This document shows, in pieces, positions 11,338-21,929 of a stretch of 64,000 nucleotides of DNA. The position numbers and the translations under genes are program-made. This stretch comes from Medicago truncatula. Lineage: Eukaryota > Streptophyta > Magnoliopsida > Fabales > Fabaceae. The stretch covers positions 59,872,494 to 59,936,493 of the forward strand of contig NC_053045.1 of the NCBI RefSeq assembly GCF_003473485.1, in the 5' to 3' direction. The number at the start of each line of letters is the position of its first letter. Positions within the stretch are counted from its first letter, which is position 1. The notes under the pieces were generated by a model that searched no databases, was not told where the DNA came from, and saw only the letters and a program-made list of their open reading frames with translations.

Positions 11338-12908
11338 CATTAATAGGTCTTTACCCCCTGTAATATATGACACTTTTGATTTTGCCCCCTGTAAAAAAAA
11401 TAAATTAGATTCCGTCCTTGTAAAATGAAGATTCTTCACGATTGCCCCATAAGCCCATTGACTCAGTACAATCTCTGGGTGGCACTTACATGGCTTTTTC
11501 TTTTTATTTTTCATTTTTTTATGCTTGTCACGCGTAAAAAATAGTTTACACGTCATTTATATTTAAAAAAAAATTAAATTAAATTAAAAAAACGAAAATA
11601 TTTTTTAAAAAAAATCTGAAAATTAATATTCAAAAATTAAAATTATTTTTTTAAAGTAAAAAATCGAAAAAAAAAATTTCAAAAATTAAAAAACATTCAT
11701 ATTCTTTTAGAAATAAAAAAGTATTTTAATTTTTTCTAAAAAAAAATTCTGGAAAATATTTAATTTTTAAAAATCTGGATATAAATGTTTTTTAAATTCC
11801 AACTATATAATCTGAAAAAAAAAATTCTATTTTATTTAAATTTTTAAAATCTTAACTTCAGATTTTTATTGAAAATTTCAAATTTAGAAAAAATTCAGAA
11901 TTTTTTATAAAATCTTGAAATATTGTTCCAGAATTTAAATCAAAATCAAAATCTTAATTTCAGTTTTTTTTCAAAAAATTTAAATTTAGAAATGAATTCA
12001 GATTTTTTTCGACAGTCTTATTTCTGAATTTTTATGAAATATTTTTCAAAAATAAAAAAAATCAAATTGTTTTCGGAATTAGGAATATTTAAAAAAATTA
12101 TGGAACTTAATTTTCAAAATAAAAAATATTATATTTTTCGAAGTTTTTTTATTTTATTTCATATTTGGGTATTTTAGAATCTTTTTCATAATTATTTTAT
12201 ATTTTTTTGAAATATATTAAATTTGAGATTTTTTTAAGAATTTTTTTCTAAACTAAAAGAATTATTTTTTTCCTAATTAATTCATTTTTTGTAATTTTTC
12301 ATAATTATCTTGAAATACTGTTTCAGAATTTAAATCAAAATAAAAATCTTAATTTCAGTTTTTTTTCAAAAAATTTAATATTCTGAAAAATAATATATAT
12401 TTTTCTGAAAAAAAATTAAAAAAGAAAAATTCTGGAAAAAAAATTATTTTGAAAAAGGTTGTTTAGACTTTTTATTCCATAATTTTTATATTGAAAAGAA
12501 ATCTGAACTTTTTTAATTTCAAATATATTTTCTATTTTTTTTATTTTGAAAATTAAGTTCCAGATTTTTTTATTTTTTGAAAAAAAAATCTGAACTTTTT
12601 ATTTTGAATTTTTTTCTTCGACTTTTTAAAATTTTCGAAAATTAATTTTCAGATTTTTTTAATTATATTTTATTTTTTGGGTTTTTTTTACTTAAATATG
12701 ATGTGTTAAATGAATTATACATGTGCCCAATGAAAAATAAAAAAGAAATATCCACATCAGCGTCACGTAAGAGATTTTGTTGAGTCATAGGGATCATGGG
12801 GCAATCCTGAAGAATCTTTATTTTACAAGGACGGAATCTAAAAAAAAAAAAAAATACAGGTGACAAAACCAAAAGTACCCTATATTACAGGGGGTAAAGC
12901 TCTATTAA
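11338..12908. mobile_element. 1.6-kb terminal-inverted-repeat element with an extremely AT-rich core
   Basis: The left arm begins ATTAATAGGTCTTTACCCCC; the right arm, read inward, gives GGTTAATAGAGCTTTACCCC. The match continues, with gaps, for about 150 bp and includes AGATTCCGTCCTTGTAAAAT on both arms. Between the arms (about 11560-12660) lies 1.1 kb made almost wholly of A/T runs broken by TTCAGAATTT/AAATTCTGAA-like words in both orientations. There is no coding capacity. No clear target duplication was found, so the superfamily (perhaps Mutator-like, from the long arms) is unproved. Confidence 0.7.
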
Positions 12909-13091
12909 CCCTTTTTAAAATAAATAATAAAAAAAAAAATCGTCTCTATCTAGATTAAACAATTTAAGAGACTTATTAAGCAATGCCACTCAATGGAGAG
13001 TGATGAGAAAATGATGTGAAACCAGACCAGAATGGCCTAATCCCAAGTGTTGTTCAAAACAATTACATGCATGTGTTAGGGTGAGGCCTAG

Positions 13092-13452
13092 GTTGCCTTT
13101 AAAAATTCATGGGCAATTTACCCAAACCAATCAAAAGTTTCCATGTGTACTCCATTAGAATAATAACATTTATTATTTTATTTTGCAAAAATTTAACAAG
13201 TATTTTATATAGATTCGATGAACTACAACATTGTTTCATTTGTGATCAAACGAATTATGATTTATTTTAGGTACTATCTTTCATTTTGATCAGATAAATT
13301 GTTCAAAGGTAAATTTTTGGGGTGAATATGCAAATAATAAAATACATGCTAAATTTTTGCAAAATAAAATAATAAATATTATTATTCTAATGGAGTACAC
13401 ATGGAAAATTTTGATTGATTTGGATAAATTGCCCATGAATTTTCAAAGGTAA
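13092..13452. mobile_element. Long-TIR foldback MITE-like element
   Basis: Sequence 13096-13200 and the complement of 13340-13452 match over about 100 bp, including TCATGGGCAATTTA, CATGTGTACTCCATTAGAAT and TTTTGCAAAAATTTA. The single strand could fold into a long hairpin with a loop of about 130 bases. No ORF is present. The superfamily cannot be assigned because no target duplication is obvious. Confidence 0.75.
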
Positions 13453-13459
13453 TTTAGAA

Positions 13460-14225
13460 AAAAACCATATGTTAAATGAATAGTTTACGAAACTCATATT
13501 CTACGCATTAAAAATGTGGCTATACTGGTCAAAAGAAAAATGTGGATATGCGACGTGCAGGTAAATATGTTCAAGTCAATCATTGGAAATTTCCTTGATA
13601 TTAATGTGTGAAAGCACTAGCAAGGAAAAAATAAACAATTTTGTTATCTTACCATCAGTTAATTTCTTTCTGTTCTTCGTAATTTGGATTTATAAGGGCT
13701 TCAATCAATTTATGAACTCAAATAAGGCATCCATATAACCATATTCATCACGCAACGAAGACAAAATTAATTTCAGAATAATCAAAAAGGATAAACCCTA
13801 AACCTATATTCTCACCCCCTTTTTGATTGAGCAGGTGAAGAATTGTTTGCCTATGTTAAGATGGGCTTGTTCTATGTTTTTTAGATTGGAGGGTTTTAAA
13901 AGAACAACACATTTTTTTCCTCAGGTTATTAATATCATTTTGATTTCTTAAAAAAAAAAAAAAAAAAGTCAAAAGACGTAACAAAGTGTATAGTTGATAT
14001 GACATCATCCAAAATAATGGTTTGACCAATTAAGAAAACATTCGGAATTAAAAATAAAAAAAAAAAATAACACAAAGATAGAATTTTATATTTAAATAAT
14101 TATAATTTTTTTGTAATGAGTAGAGTAGTAGGCATCTTCTTGTGTGAGATCCCATATTCCCATTGACGGTCCCCACTCACCTGTGTTATAGTTCTTCTCA
14201 TATCACTCTTTCTTCTCTTCTCTTC
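13460..14225. other. Intergenic DNA upstream of the 14319 gene
   Basis: AT-rich, with A-runs at 13950-13967 and about 14057. The last 100 bases become pyrimidine-rich (TTCTTCTCTTC), as often seen just upstream of plant start sites. No other feature was seen. Confidence 0.5.
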
Positions 14226-14228
14226 TCC

Positions 14229-14240
14229 ATAAATAAATTC
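14229..14240 (+). promoter_or_regulatory. Possible TATA box of the 14319 gene
   Basis: ATAAATAAATTC lies about 90 bases before the start codon, preceded by a CT-rich stretch. Spacing fits a transcription start near 14265 and a leader of some 50 bases. This is inferred from sequence only. Confidence 0.45.
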
Positions 14241-14318
14241 TTCTTTCACCACTCTCACTCACACCCCCTCCACTCTTACCATCAAAAGTGAAAAGAAGAG
14301 AAGAACACGCTCACAGAG

Positions 14319-14876
14319 ATGAACATGTTAGAAAATTCTCCACTTGACACTCTAGCTTTCAACTACTTGAGCTTCGATTTCTTCAACCATTTATGGACAT
14401 GGCTCGCCGTCATCTTCTGGAGGATCCCAACCCCTAAACCTGAATTGTTACCTCCTTCCCACGACACTTCCTCCGATAAACCTCACCTAGGTCTGGAAGT
14501 GTTGGAACCTCGTCATGATTATGCTTGTCCAGCGCGTGTTCCTAGTAACAGCGTTGTTGAAGACGATGACGGAGTTACAAAGGGAAAGATGAAGTTTACC
14601 TTGTATTATTATGACCATGAAGATGAAGATGACATTGACAGAGAATGCAAGGAGAGTGTTGAGACGTTAAAAAAAATAACGGAGGAATTATGGGAAGAGA
14701 AAGAAGGAAGATTAGGGTGGTGGGAGAGTTGGGAAAACTTGTTGAGGACAAGAACTGGAGAGAACGAAGGTGGGTGGTATACATGCCAAGATTTAACGGT
14801 GATTAACGGCAACGTTGTTAGGTTTTGGGATGAAGAGTTCGAGTTTGCTTCCTTTGCAAATGGAGGAATCAAATAA
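14319..14876 (+). CDS. Uncharacterised 185-aa plant protein with N-terminal hydrophobic segment
   Basis: One uninterrupted exon encodes 185 residues. The first ATG after the putative TATA box is used; the codon style is gene-like and GC is higher than in the flanks. Residues about 20-36 (FFNHLWTWLAVIFWRIP) form a tryptophan-rich hydrophobic segment that could anchor the protein in a membrane. Residues about 85-125 are very acidic (DHEDEDDIDRE). The C-terminal third is tryptophan-rich (GWWESWENLL, GGWYTCQDL, VVRFWDEEFEF) and looks like the conserved core. I do not recognise the family and assign no function. Neighbours give no hint. Existence of the gene is well supported by length, composition and promoter context. 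Confidence 0.8.
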   Translation: MNMLENSPLDTLAFNYLSFDFFNHLWTWLAVIFWRIPTPKPELLPPSHDTSSDKPHLGLEVLEPRHDYACPARVPSNSVVEDDDGVTKGKMKFTLYYYDHEDEDDIDRECKESVETLKKITEELWEEKEGRLGWWESWENLLRTRTGENEGGWYTCQDLTVINGNVVRFWDEEFEFASFANGGIK

Positions 14877-16260
14877 CAGCTTCAGCTGTATGTTCTTGTA
14901 TGGTAGTAATCACTAATTAGATTAGATAGAGAAACATAAGTATGTTATAATAATATTGTTATCATCAATGTATATATGGTGGTGGGTTAATTAATTTGGA
15001 TAATATATATCATGATAAGTTGATATATAATCATCTCCTCATTCATGCTCTTTGGCTCTCAAATTTGTAACGCAAAGTGTTGATATAGAGCAACCAATTA
15101 ATTCTCCGTACATTTTTTCTGTATCTCTTTTTGTCAATCATGTATATAAAATTAATATTCCATATTCAAGTATCAGAAAATAAATTAAGTGTCAAAGTTG
15201 GTAATGAATTGAAGAGTGAAATGAAATTGTGTTGTGCTATGTACGTAATAGATAAACCACTGAATATCTCAAATGTTCAGGAGATATAGATGTGTTCATT
15301 AAAACTCAAGATAGAGTTCAAGAAAAAACAACAATTCCTCAAGAAACAAACAAAAAACAATTATTGTGGGAAAGGCTCTGATCATGTTATTATGTTGGTG
15401 GTCACAGTCGCACATGGTTCCATCAAATGGACGATGCTAACTAAAATGTCTGTTTCAGACTCAATAATTTGTCTATTGCCGAATATAACAAACTTGTAAC
15501 ACCACCAGCTGACGGATGAAATTTACTGTTGGTAATACTAATTGTAATAAGATTCCCACAACTCTACATCAGTGCCCACTAGTAGTAGTAAAGGAAAACA
15601 AATTTGAGTAATATTCCTTATCATATTGAGAATATGCCATTGCATATAATAATAACTCTTGACAATAATTTCACATATTTTTAATCTTCATTGGCATATG
15701 AAAAAGTATTAAATAATAAACGAAAAATGTAACCCAAGAATTGTCCAATAGATTATTTATCGTATTGCCCTTTCACATATAGCATATGTATTAGGTGATT
15801 GTGATATGATCAGTTTGAAACTGTTTTGAATGTATACATTTATTTGCTAATTTAATTTGATATATTAATGTGTTGTGCTCGTTGAGAATGATGTATAAAT
15901 AACTACATTTCTTTAAAAAACTATGCTATTTATAACGAAGAAAAAACTTGCGAACACATCACGAATGAAATATAACCATTAGATTGGTACAAGTTGATAT
16001 ACAAGGCTTCGTGTTCTCACTTCTTCATCTGTTTAAAATATTGATATATTCTTTTTGTCTATGTTCAAAATATGGATCTTTTATTCGTTTAATTGATCCC
16101 TTAATTCAACTAACTATAGTAAAGGAGACCACTCAAGAGAAAGAAAAGTGGACTTTCTAATGAAAGAAAGAGTAAAGTTGTGTGGGGATGAAAGTCATTC
16201 TACTAAAGGTAGATATTAAATTAAAAAATGCTTGAGAACCTCACTCCATGATGATAGATT
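14877..16260. other. Intergenic DNA, no gene seen
   Basis: Contains the presumed 3' end of the 14319 gene and AT-rich sequence. A 69-codon open stretch at 15290-15499 lacks any recognisable motif and is probably chance. Confidence 0.5.
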
Positions 16261-16265
16261 TATAA

Positions 16266-16524
16266 TCAAGATCCCAAGTCAATTAAAGATCTCTTCAAAC
16301 AGTTGAAAGTCCCGCCAATAATATAGAAGCTTTGCACAAGATTAAGAAAAACGATAAATCCAATTACCTCCAACATTTTTCGAAATGCCTTCAAAACCAA
16401 CATTACAAGGATTACCAAAAGAGGATCCATCCATGTTGAATTTAATAAAGCCTTCCAAAGAGGGATGTCGAAGAACACGAAGAATCACATGATTTGTATT
16501 TGCACAACCAAGGGCATGGACCAT
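16266..16524 (-). pseudogene. Non-LTR-type RNase H (RVT_3-like) relic
   Basis: On the minus strand the translation LEGFIKFNMDGSSFGNP, then VGFEGISKNVGGNWIYRFS, matches the start of the RNase H-like domain of plant LINE-derived proteins (G-x-x-K-x-N-x-D-G-S, then a glycine-rich G-I-x-R/K-N-x-x-G-x-W). The continuation is in another frame (LIDLGS), so a frameshift has occurred. It is an isolated domain fragment without reverse transcriptase nearby. Confidence 0.68.
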
Positions 16525-16529
16525 GAAGA

Positions 16530-18240
16530 ATGATACGATAATATACTATTATCTGGAGCCCAATTTTTTTCCACATTCAGGAAAATCTCTTCCAAATCTT
16601 AAAACAAGTTATATGAACATAGTGCATGCATCAGTAGTAGCATGGTGTTTAACTCTAGAAAAATTTTACGTAAAAATCACGAGGATAAGTGAGACAAAAA
16701 TACCTCCATATAGATATTGCATTAAGACAATTTCAAAGAGTATGCATATCGCTGCCCACAATTGCACCACACCTATGACACATGGCCGACCCTAGGCATA
16801 GGCCAAGGGCGCGACGGCCTAGGGACCATTCCGGTAGAGGGAAATTTTTTTTATGGAGGAGGGTAGATATAACAAAGTTCTCTGAAAGGCCCCAAACATT
16901 GACATAATGAAGGGATGGGTTGAAGTCTGTTAATGTTTTTTTCCCTTTTGGCGCGATTTGCTATATATACCCTGGTCTAGCGCAAAGATTTCTATATACA
17001 CCCTCCCTATAAAAAAAATTAGTTGTTCTTAATAATGTGCCAAAAAATTTATTATCGAAGAAATTTGTGATATTCTTTTTGGACTCTTTGTTCCTAATAA
17101 TGTGTCTCACTGATAATAAAAATATTGGTAAAATTAATTGAAAGGATTGCAGAATTGAATGCAAAATCATGCGAGACATACAATGTTTTGGGGTGCCAAC
17201 ATAGCTGAGATATCAGCTGTCAAAATTAATGTGTGTCTCATCAATTTCAATGAGCTAATTTCTTATCATAGTGTGATAAAATTGTTGATGTAAGTTATTA
17301 AGTGTGCTAAAATTCACCATTGAAGGTACACCTTTAACTAGTCTAACATTAATTTTGTATCATCGTAATAAACTTGTTAAAGATACTTATATCATATAAA
17401 AAGCGGAATGATGTACTTCAAGCAAACAAAGGAGTTCTTGTATCTTAGATTACTCTAAAAAGTCTAACACTAATTTTGTATCATGTATTATTGTTGTTAT
17501 GAGTTTTAACATTGCCGACTTTTCCATCCAAAAGTTTAAATTTTAATTAATTACATGTTGATATATTTTTACTTTTTTGTTGTTATTATTTTTCAGGTGC
17601 TAAAATTTTAATCTACTTCGCATGTGCTATTGTTCTGGACTTCTACAATATTTTATTTTGTTGTCTAAGGAGTATTTGATTTATTTTCAGATGTTGTCTA
17701 AAAAAATATTTATTTGGTAATGAAAAGAGAAAATGAAAAAAAAATAAAGAGCTATTAAAATCACAACATGAACGATAAAATTTTATGATGTATTATTTGT
17801 AAGGAACTTTTAAATATAGGAGAATGTTAACGAGTGCCTCCTGAACGTTGATTAAGTATCAAATGAAGTAAGTTTTTATTAAAAAATAATGTAGTTATTA
17901 CTAATAAAAAAGTGACCAATTTATATTTCAAAGAAAAAAAAAATCTATTTATAGATTCCTTGAATTTTAATCCCTGATATGACACGAAGTATTAGTGGTA
18001 GCATGATGTGAGCCTCGGTATTGGTTAGAAGACTTCTATGTCTCACTAGACAACAAAAATGTCTTAGGTTCTCGGTAATTCATAGTCGCCAAATCATACT
18101 CCAAGAAAGAGTGGATGTAATATGTTGAATTAAATTCTGATTCAACCGCCTATATAAACGGTATATATAAACGATAAAATTAAAATTAAAAAGAAAAAAA
18201 TCACATTAAAAATTTAGATTGGATTGGAGACTAATTTATT
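16530..18240. other. Intergenic DNA with unassigned repeats
   Basis: A GC-rich patch at about 16785-16830 (GGCCGACCCTAGGCATAGGC) looks like the end of an old repeat. The remainder is AT-rich, and no coding exon was recognised. Confidence 0.45.
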
Positions 18241-18251
18241 TACAATTTAAT

Positions 18252-18385
18252 TTTTTTTTTTGTAGTAGTCTAGTGGCTAGAGCTCACACAATTAAATATG
18301 GAGCAGTGAGATGTCCGGGGTTCGAACCTCAGCCCCTTTATAAATAATACAATGTCCCTACCAACTGAATTAAGCTCACGGAGAC
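18252..18385 (-). mobile_element. tRNA-derived SINE (Au-like)
   Basis: Read on the minus strand, the element starts near CCGTGAGCTTAATTCAGTTG (box A region), carries the box-B-like GGTTCGAACCCCGG-type core at about 18318-18333, and ends GCTCTAGCCACTAGACTAC plus a run of A. A 10-bp direct repeat ACAATTTAAT flanks it at 18242-18251 and 18386-18395. The head and tail order agrees with the Au-type SINEs of flowering plants as I recall them. It belongs to the same family as the copies at 18926, 36494 and 49951. Confidence 0.82.
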
Positions 18386-18925
18386 ACAATTTAATCCTTT
18401 TATATTCAATTAAATAGTTAAGTTTTTTAAATATCAATACTTTTATACAAAAAATATTAAGTTTTAGTCTAATTTTTTTATTCAATTTTACCTTTTATTT
18501 AATTTTTATTTGTCAATTAAATAACCTAATTTATTTAATAACCGTGTAAAACTTCACAACTTTATTATTTAATCAATTGCAATAAAAGCAGCAGAATGAT
18601 GAATTATTGTAGCATTTCATTCATATATAAATGAAGTGTGTAATACATGTTGCATTAATAAAAGAGTAATGGTATATAGTATGAGTACGACATATTTGTC
18701 GCACCATATGCACGAAAGCAACTTCTACTTGCCTTTTGTTCATTAATTAGTTGTTAGCTTCATGATTTCTAGCTTTGTTTTTTATTTCTAGTAATTTTAA
18801 GTAAAATAAAAAGAATTTCTAGTGTTTTGCTTTAATTAAAAAAAATATGATATCTAGTATTTTATATGCTTTTACCAACAAAGCAATGATAATGGGTATT
18901 TAAATCTAAATCGATATGGAAGGTC

Positions 18926-19056
18926 CCGTGAACTTAGCTCAGTTGGTAAGGACAGTGCATAATATATTTTATCCGGGATTCGAACTTAAAAATCACATTT
19001 CACATTTTAAATTTCTGAGCTTCAATCACTAAATTACTTGACCAAATTTTTTTTTA
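18926..19056 (+). mobile_element. tRNA-derived SINE, diverged copy
   Basis: CCCGTGAACTTAGCTCAGTT (box A), ACAGTGCATAATATA and a box-B-like GGGATTCGAAC are followed by the tail ACTAAATTACTTGACCAAAT and a T-run. It is in the same order as the copy at 36494 but more diverged, and no clear target duplication remains. It lies about 1.2 kb upstream of the inhibitor gene. Confidence 0.75.
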
Positions 19057-19059
19057 TAT

Positions 19060-20095
19060 CGGTTTAAATTTAAATACTCATCATCCTAGTTTTGTTGTTA
19101 AAAACACATAAAATACTAAAAATTGTTTTTTTAATCACTTTTTGGTTAAAGCAAACAACTAGAAACCATTTTTATTTATTAAAACGAATAGAAGTATAAA
19201 TAAACTACAAATCATGAAGAAAGCCACCAATTATTAAACGAAATGTGTGTGATAGATGTGTTCCCGCATGTTGTGCGACAAATCGTATCGTGCCATAAAT
19301 CATTTTTCTTAATAAAATATTGAAGCCAACTTTAAATATGATTATCATTGCTAAAGTATGAGTAGCCTCGTCTTTTTATCTCCGATTAAACTGATCAGTA
19401 TATAAAAGTTTTTTAAAGTATAAATTAAAACAACACTTACAATCAGAAAACATAGCTCCCAACAGCAGCATCATTTATGCCCTTATGAAAATAGTCGACC
19501 ATTAATTTCCTATGAATCAAAGCAAAATCAACATGCATGATAGCACATGAAAGAGACCCAAAGTCTTCCCTACATCCACACTGCATATAGGCGAGATCCA
19601 CTTTATTTTAGCAAGCAGAATCGACGACATTCATCATTAAGTATACACATGTCAATTCCTACTCAATTTTATCATAACCAGAAAAATGTATCAATATTAC
19701 ATTTATATCTTTCCCTCATGGGTCTTTCCCACCAAACTTCACCCACTCGAGTCATATTAAAAAAATTAAAAATATCATAATGAGAAAATAACAATCTTTT
19801 CACAGTCTTATAACTTACGTTAAAATGTGACCGACATATATAGCTTAATAACTGTAAAGGAAAATCCCATTATCGATATAAAATAAGAAGACTATCACAC
19901 TTTAGGAGACAGTACATAGTTTTCTTTTCTTGTTTATTATGATACCAACTTGTAGCTAGTGTGTTAATTAGTTATTACATGTTGTTAATCAATAATATAA
20001 TATAATTGTGAGATCGTGGGAGGTGGCAAAAATATCAATATTAAATATGACTTAGAGATCTTGACTCACTTCCATTCCAAAGGCACCAACATTTC
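19060..20095. other. Intergenic DNA and distal promoter of the inhibitor gene
   Basis: AT-rich sequence without recognisable coding segments. A 77-codon open stretch at 19547-19780 has no motif and is probably chance. Confidence 0.45.
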
Positions 20096-20102
20096 CCTTC
20101 CC

Positions 20103-20110
20103 TATAAATA
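20103..20110 (+). promoter_or_regulatory. TATA box of the inhibitor gene
   Basis: TATAAATA lies 112 bases before the start codon in a CCTATAAATAAAAG context. Transcription would then begin around 20135-20140 and leave a leader of some 80 bases. Confidence 0.7.
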
Positions 20111-20221
20111 AAAGCCATCTCCCCTTACTCTACTGAATCACACTCACTCTTAAACACAACACAACATTCCTCTAATTTCTTAATCCTTTTGTTCTTCTTT
20201 TCTTTGTGATATAAACAAAAA

Positions 20222-20854
20222 ATGATGCAAACACATAACTCCCTCACACTCCATGCTTTCTTCATGATCTTGTTCATGTCACCGACGTTTCCTTCATCCG
20301 CAACCGCGGCAAGACCACCGCAAGATCTAATCCGTTCATCATGCGCACAAGCAAGATACCCAACTCTCTGCGTCCAAACCCTAACCAACCAAGTAGGTCT
20401 CACAACAAAGCCATTAGACCTAGCTCAAGCCTCCGTCAAAGCCAGTATCACTCACACTCTCACCCTTTCCGTTTACCTCAAGAAAACCCTAAAATCCAAT
20501 ATGGTAGCAGGGTCCACAACCACTTCTAGAACTCGAGTTGCTTTGAGGGACTGCGTTACTCAAATTTCAGACTCGGTTCTTCAGTTAAACCAAACGTTGA
20601 ACGAGTTAAAACATCTTCGCATGGGAACGTTTGAGTGGCAAATGAGTAACGCTCAAACATGGGCCAGCACTGCTTTTACCAACGGTAACTCTTGTATTAA
20701 CGGTTTGAACAGAAGCGATGCTGAAAAGAAGGTGAAGTTGGAGGTGAAAAGAAAAGTTACCGATGCATCTATGTTTATAAGTAACGCTCTCTACTTGATC
20801 AATCGTCTTGGGGAAAGCATGAATCAAAAGCCTCACTCCAATTCCAATAACTGA
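20222..20854 (+). CDS. Invertase/pectin methylesterase inhibitor-like secreted protein
   Basis: A single exon encodes 210 residues. Residues 1-29 form a signal peptide (hydrophobic FFMILFMSPTF core, small residues SSATAA at the cleavage area), so the protein should enter the cell wall. The mature part has the four cysteines that define the PMEI fold: Cys41 and Cys50 (RSSCAQARYPTLC), Cys111 (LRDC) and Cys158 (NGNSC). In the family these pair 1-2 and 3-4 to lock a helical hairpin onto a four-helix bundle. Members inhibit either pectin methylesterase or cell-wall/vacuolar invertase; sequence alone does not say which. Tracts such as NAQTWASTAFTN agree with the fourth helix region. Start chosen: the first ATG after the TATA box; the adjacent Met2 codon would also serve. 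The gene stands alone. Confidence 0.92.
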   Translation: MMQTHNSLTLHAFFMILFMSPTFPSSATAARPPQDLIRSSCAQARYPTLCVQTLTNQVGLTTKPLDLAQASVKASITHTLTLSVYLKKTLKSNMVAGSTTTSRTRVALRDCVTQISDSVLQLNQTLNELKHLRMGTFEWQMSNAQTWASTAFTNGNSCINGLNRSDAEKKVKLEVKRKVTDASMFISNALYLINRLGESMNQKPHSNSNN

Positions 20855-20872
20855 TGCATGCATGCATGCATA
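20854..20872. repeat. Short ATGC tandem repeat in the inhibitor gene 3' UTR
   Basis: Four units of ATGC beginning at the last base of the stop codon. GCATGC-type words can also act as RY elements in plant promoters, but here the position is 3' of the gene. Confidence 0.7.
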
Positions 20873-20879
20873 GTCAAGT

Positions 20880-21510
20880 TTCTGATTTTGTGTTGTTCTT
20901 GTATCGTTGACTATGTTGACATAACTTAGTGTGTATGAAAAAGTTTTACTAGCTGTAGATTTGTAGTGTAAGTTTTTGTTTTGTATTTCTGTTTTTGCTG
21001 TGTGCAAAAGACAAGATGCAAATCAATGTTTTTGTATGCTGTTTTTTATATGTTGGCTTAGCTAATGTTAAATATTTTGATTTCTTATAAATTGTTCAGT
21101 TTTTTAATTACTAGCTCCTTTTGATCACAATAATCGACCTATTCATAAAAATAATTATTCTTAAATGCTTGTAGAGATTATAGATAAATATGAGATGAGA
21201 TACATGAGATAAAATCAAGGGAACAGCTTTCCCTTCTGATCTACACATTTCTAAAAATTCACAAATATTGGTGGAAGTTACAACATATTTTATTCAAAAG
21301 TGCATTTTTGAACAACACAAAATTCAAAAAAAAAAAAAATTACATGTGCATCTAGAGTAATACCAGGGGTGTGGAAAGTTCCTCCCTAAAATCAAACATT
21401 TAGGAACGTGTGAATATTCAAGTTACCACTGGTTTGATTCAATAAATTAAACTTTAATACATTTTCTTGTATTTCTATTTTGTCTTATTCAAGATTGTCT
21501 CCCCGGTCTC
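20880..21510. other. 3' flank of the inhibitor gene and intergenic DNA
   Basis: Presumed 3' UTR followed by AT-rich sequence with a poly-A run at about 21328-21340. No gene or copia 5' LTR is visible here. Confidence 0.45.
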
Positions 21511-21522
21511 TCATTTTCAGAA

Positions 21523-21853
21523 GGCTAAAATATGGTATTGGTCTCTGCAAATATGCTTCATTTTGGTTTTAGTCCCTGTAAAAAAAAATTGTTGTTTTTG
21601 GTCCCTGCAAAATATTTTGTTTTTGAAAATAGTCCCTGCGGACCTTTCTCAAAATCAAAAGATTTTGCATGAACTATTTCTCTAATAAATGGGTTCAGTC
21701 ATCATTTGTCACGTGTGCAAATCATCACAAAAGTGGAGCCAGGGACCAAAACCAAAATGAGGCATATTTGCAGGGACCAAAAACAACAAAAAAAATTTAC
21801 AGGAACTAAAACCAAAATGAGGCATATTTGCAGGGACCAAAACTATATTTTAG
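21523..21853. mobile_element. Mutator-like MITE with long inverted ends
   Basis: The left end CTAAAATATGGTATTGGTCT and the right end, read inward, CTAAAATATAGTTTTGGTCC are inverted repeats; the match continues through GCAAATATGC and the GGTTTTAGTCCCTGTAAA-type block. An 11-bp direct repeat CATTTTCAGAA lies at 21512-21522 and 21854-21864. The 9-11 bp duplication and long arms favour Mutator-like origin. The GGTCCCTGCAAA motif is frequent in legume genomes as I recall. No coding capacity. Confidence 0.8.
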
Positions 21854-21929
21854 CATTTTCAGAATATATCAATTTTCTTCACATATATTATTTGAGATAG
21901 CATTTTGGGGATGTGAATTGGATGTTTAT

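Noticed and set aside
18926..18975. tRNA gene suggested by AGCTCAGTTGG and GGATTCGAAC boxes
   Set aside because: The boxes are those of SINE heads; no cloverleaf with paired acceptor stem closes around them. The same applies at 8662, 18320, 36505 and 49955.
21350..21510. 5' LTR of the copia element
   Set aside because: No match to the 3' LTR at 25150-25348 could be found and no primer-binding site follows.
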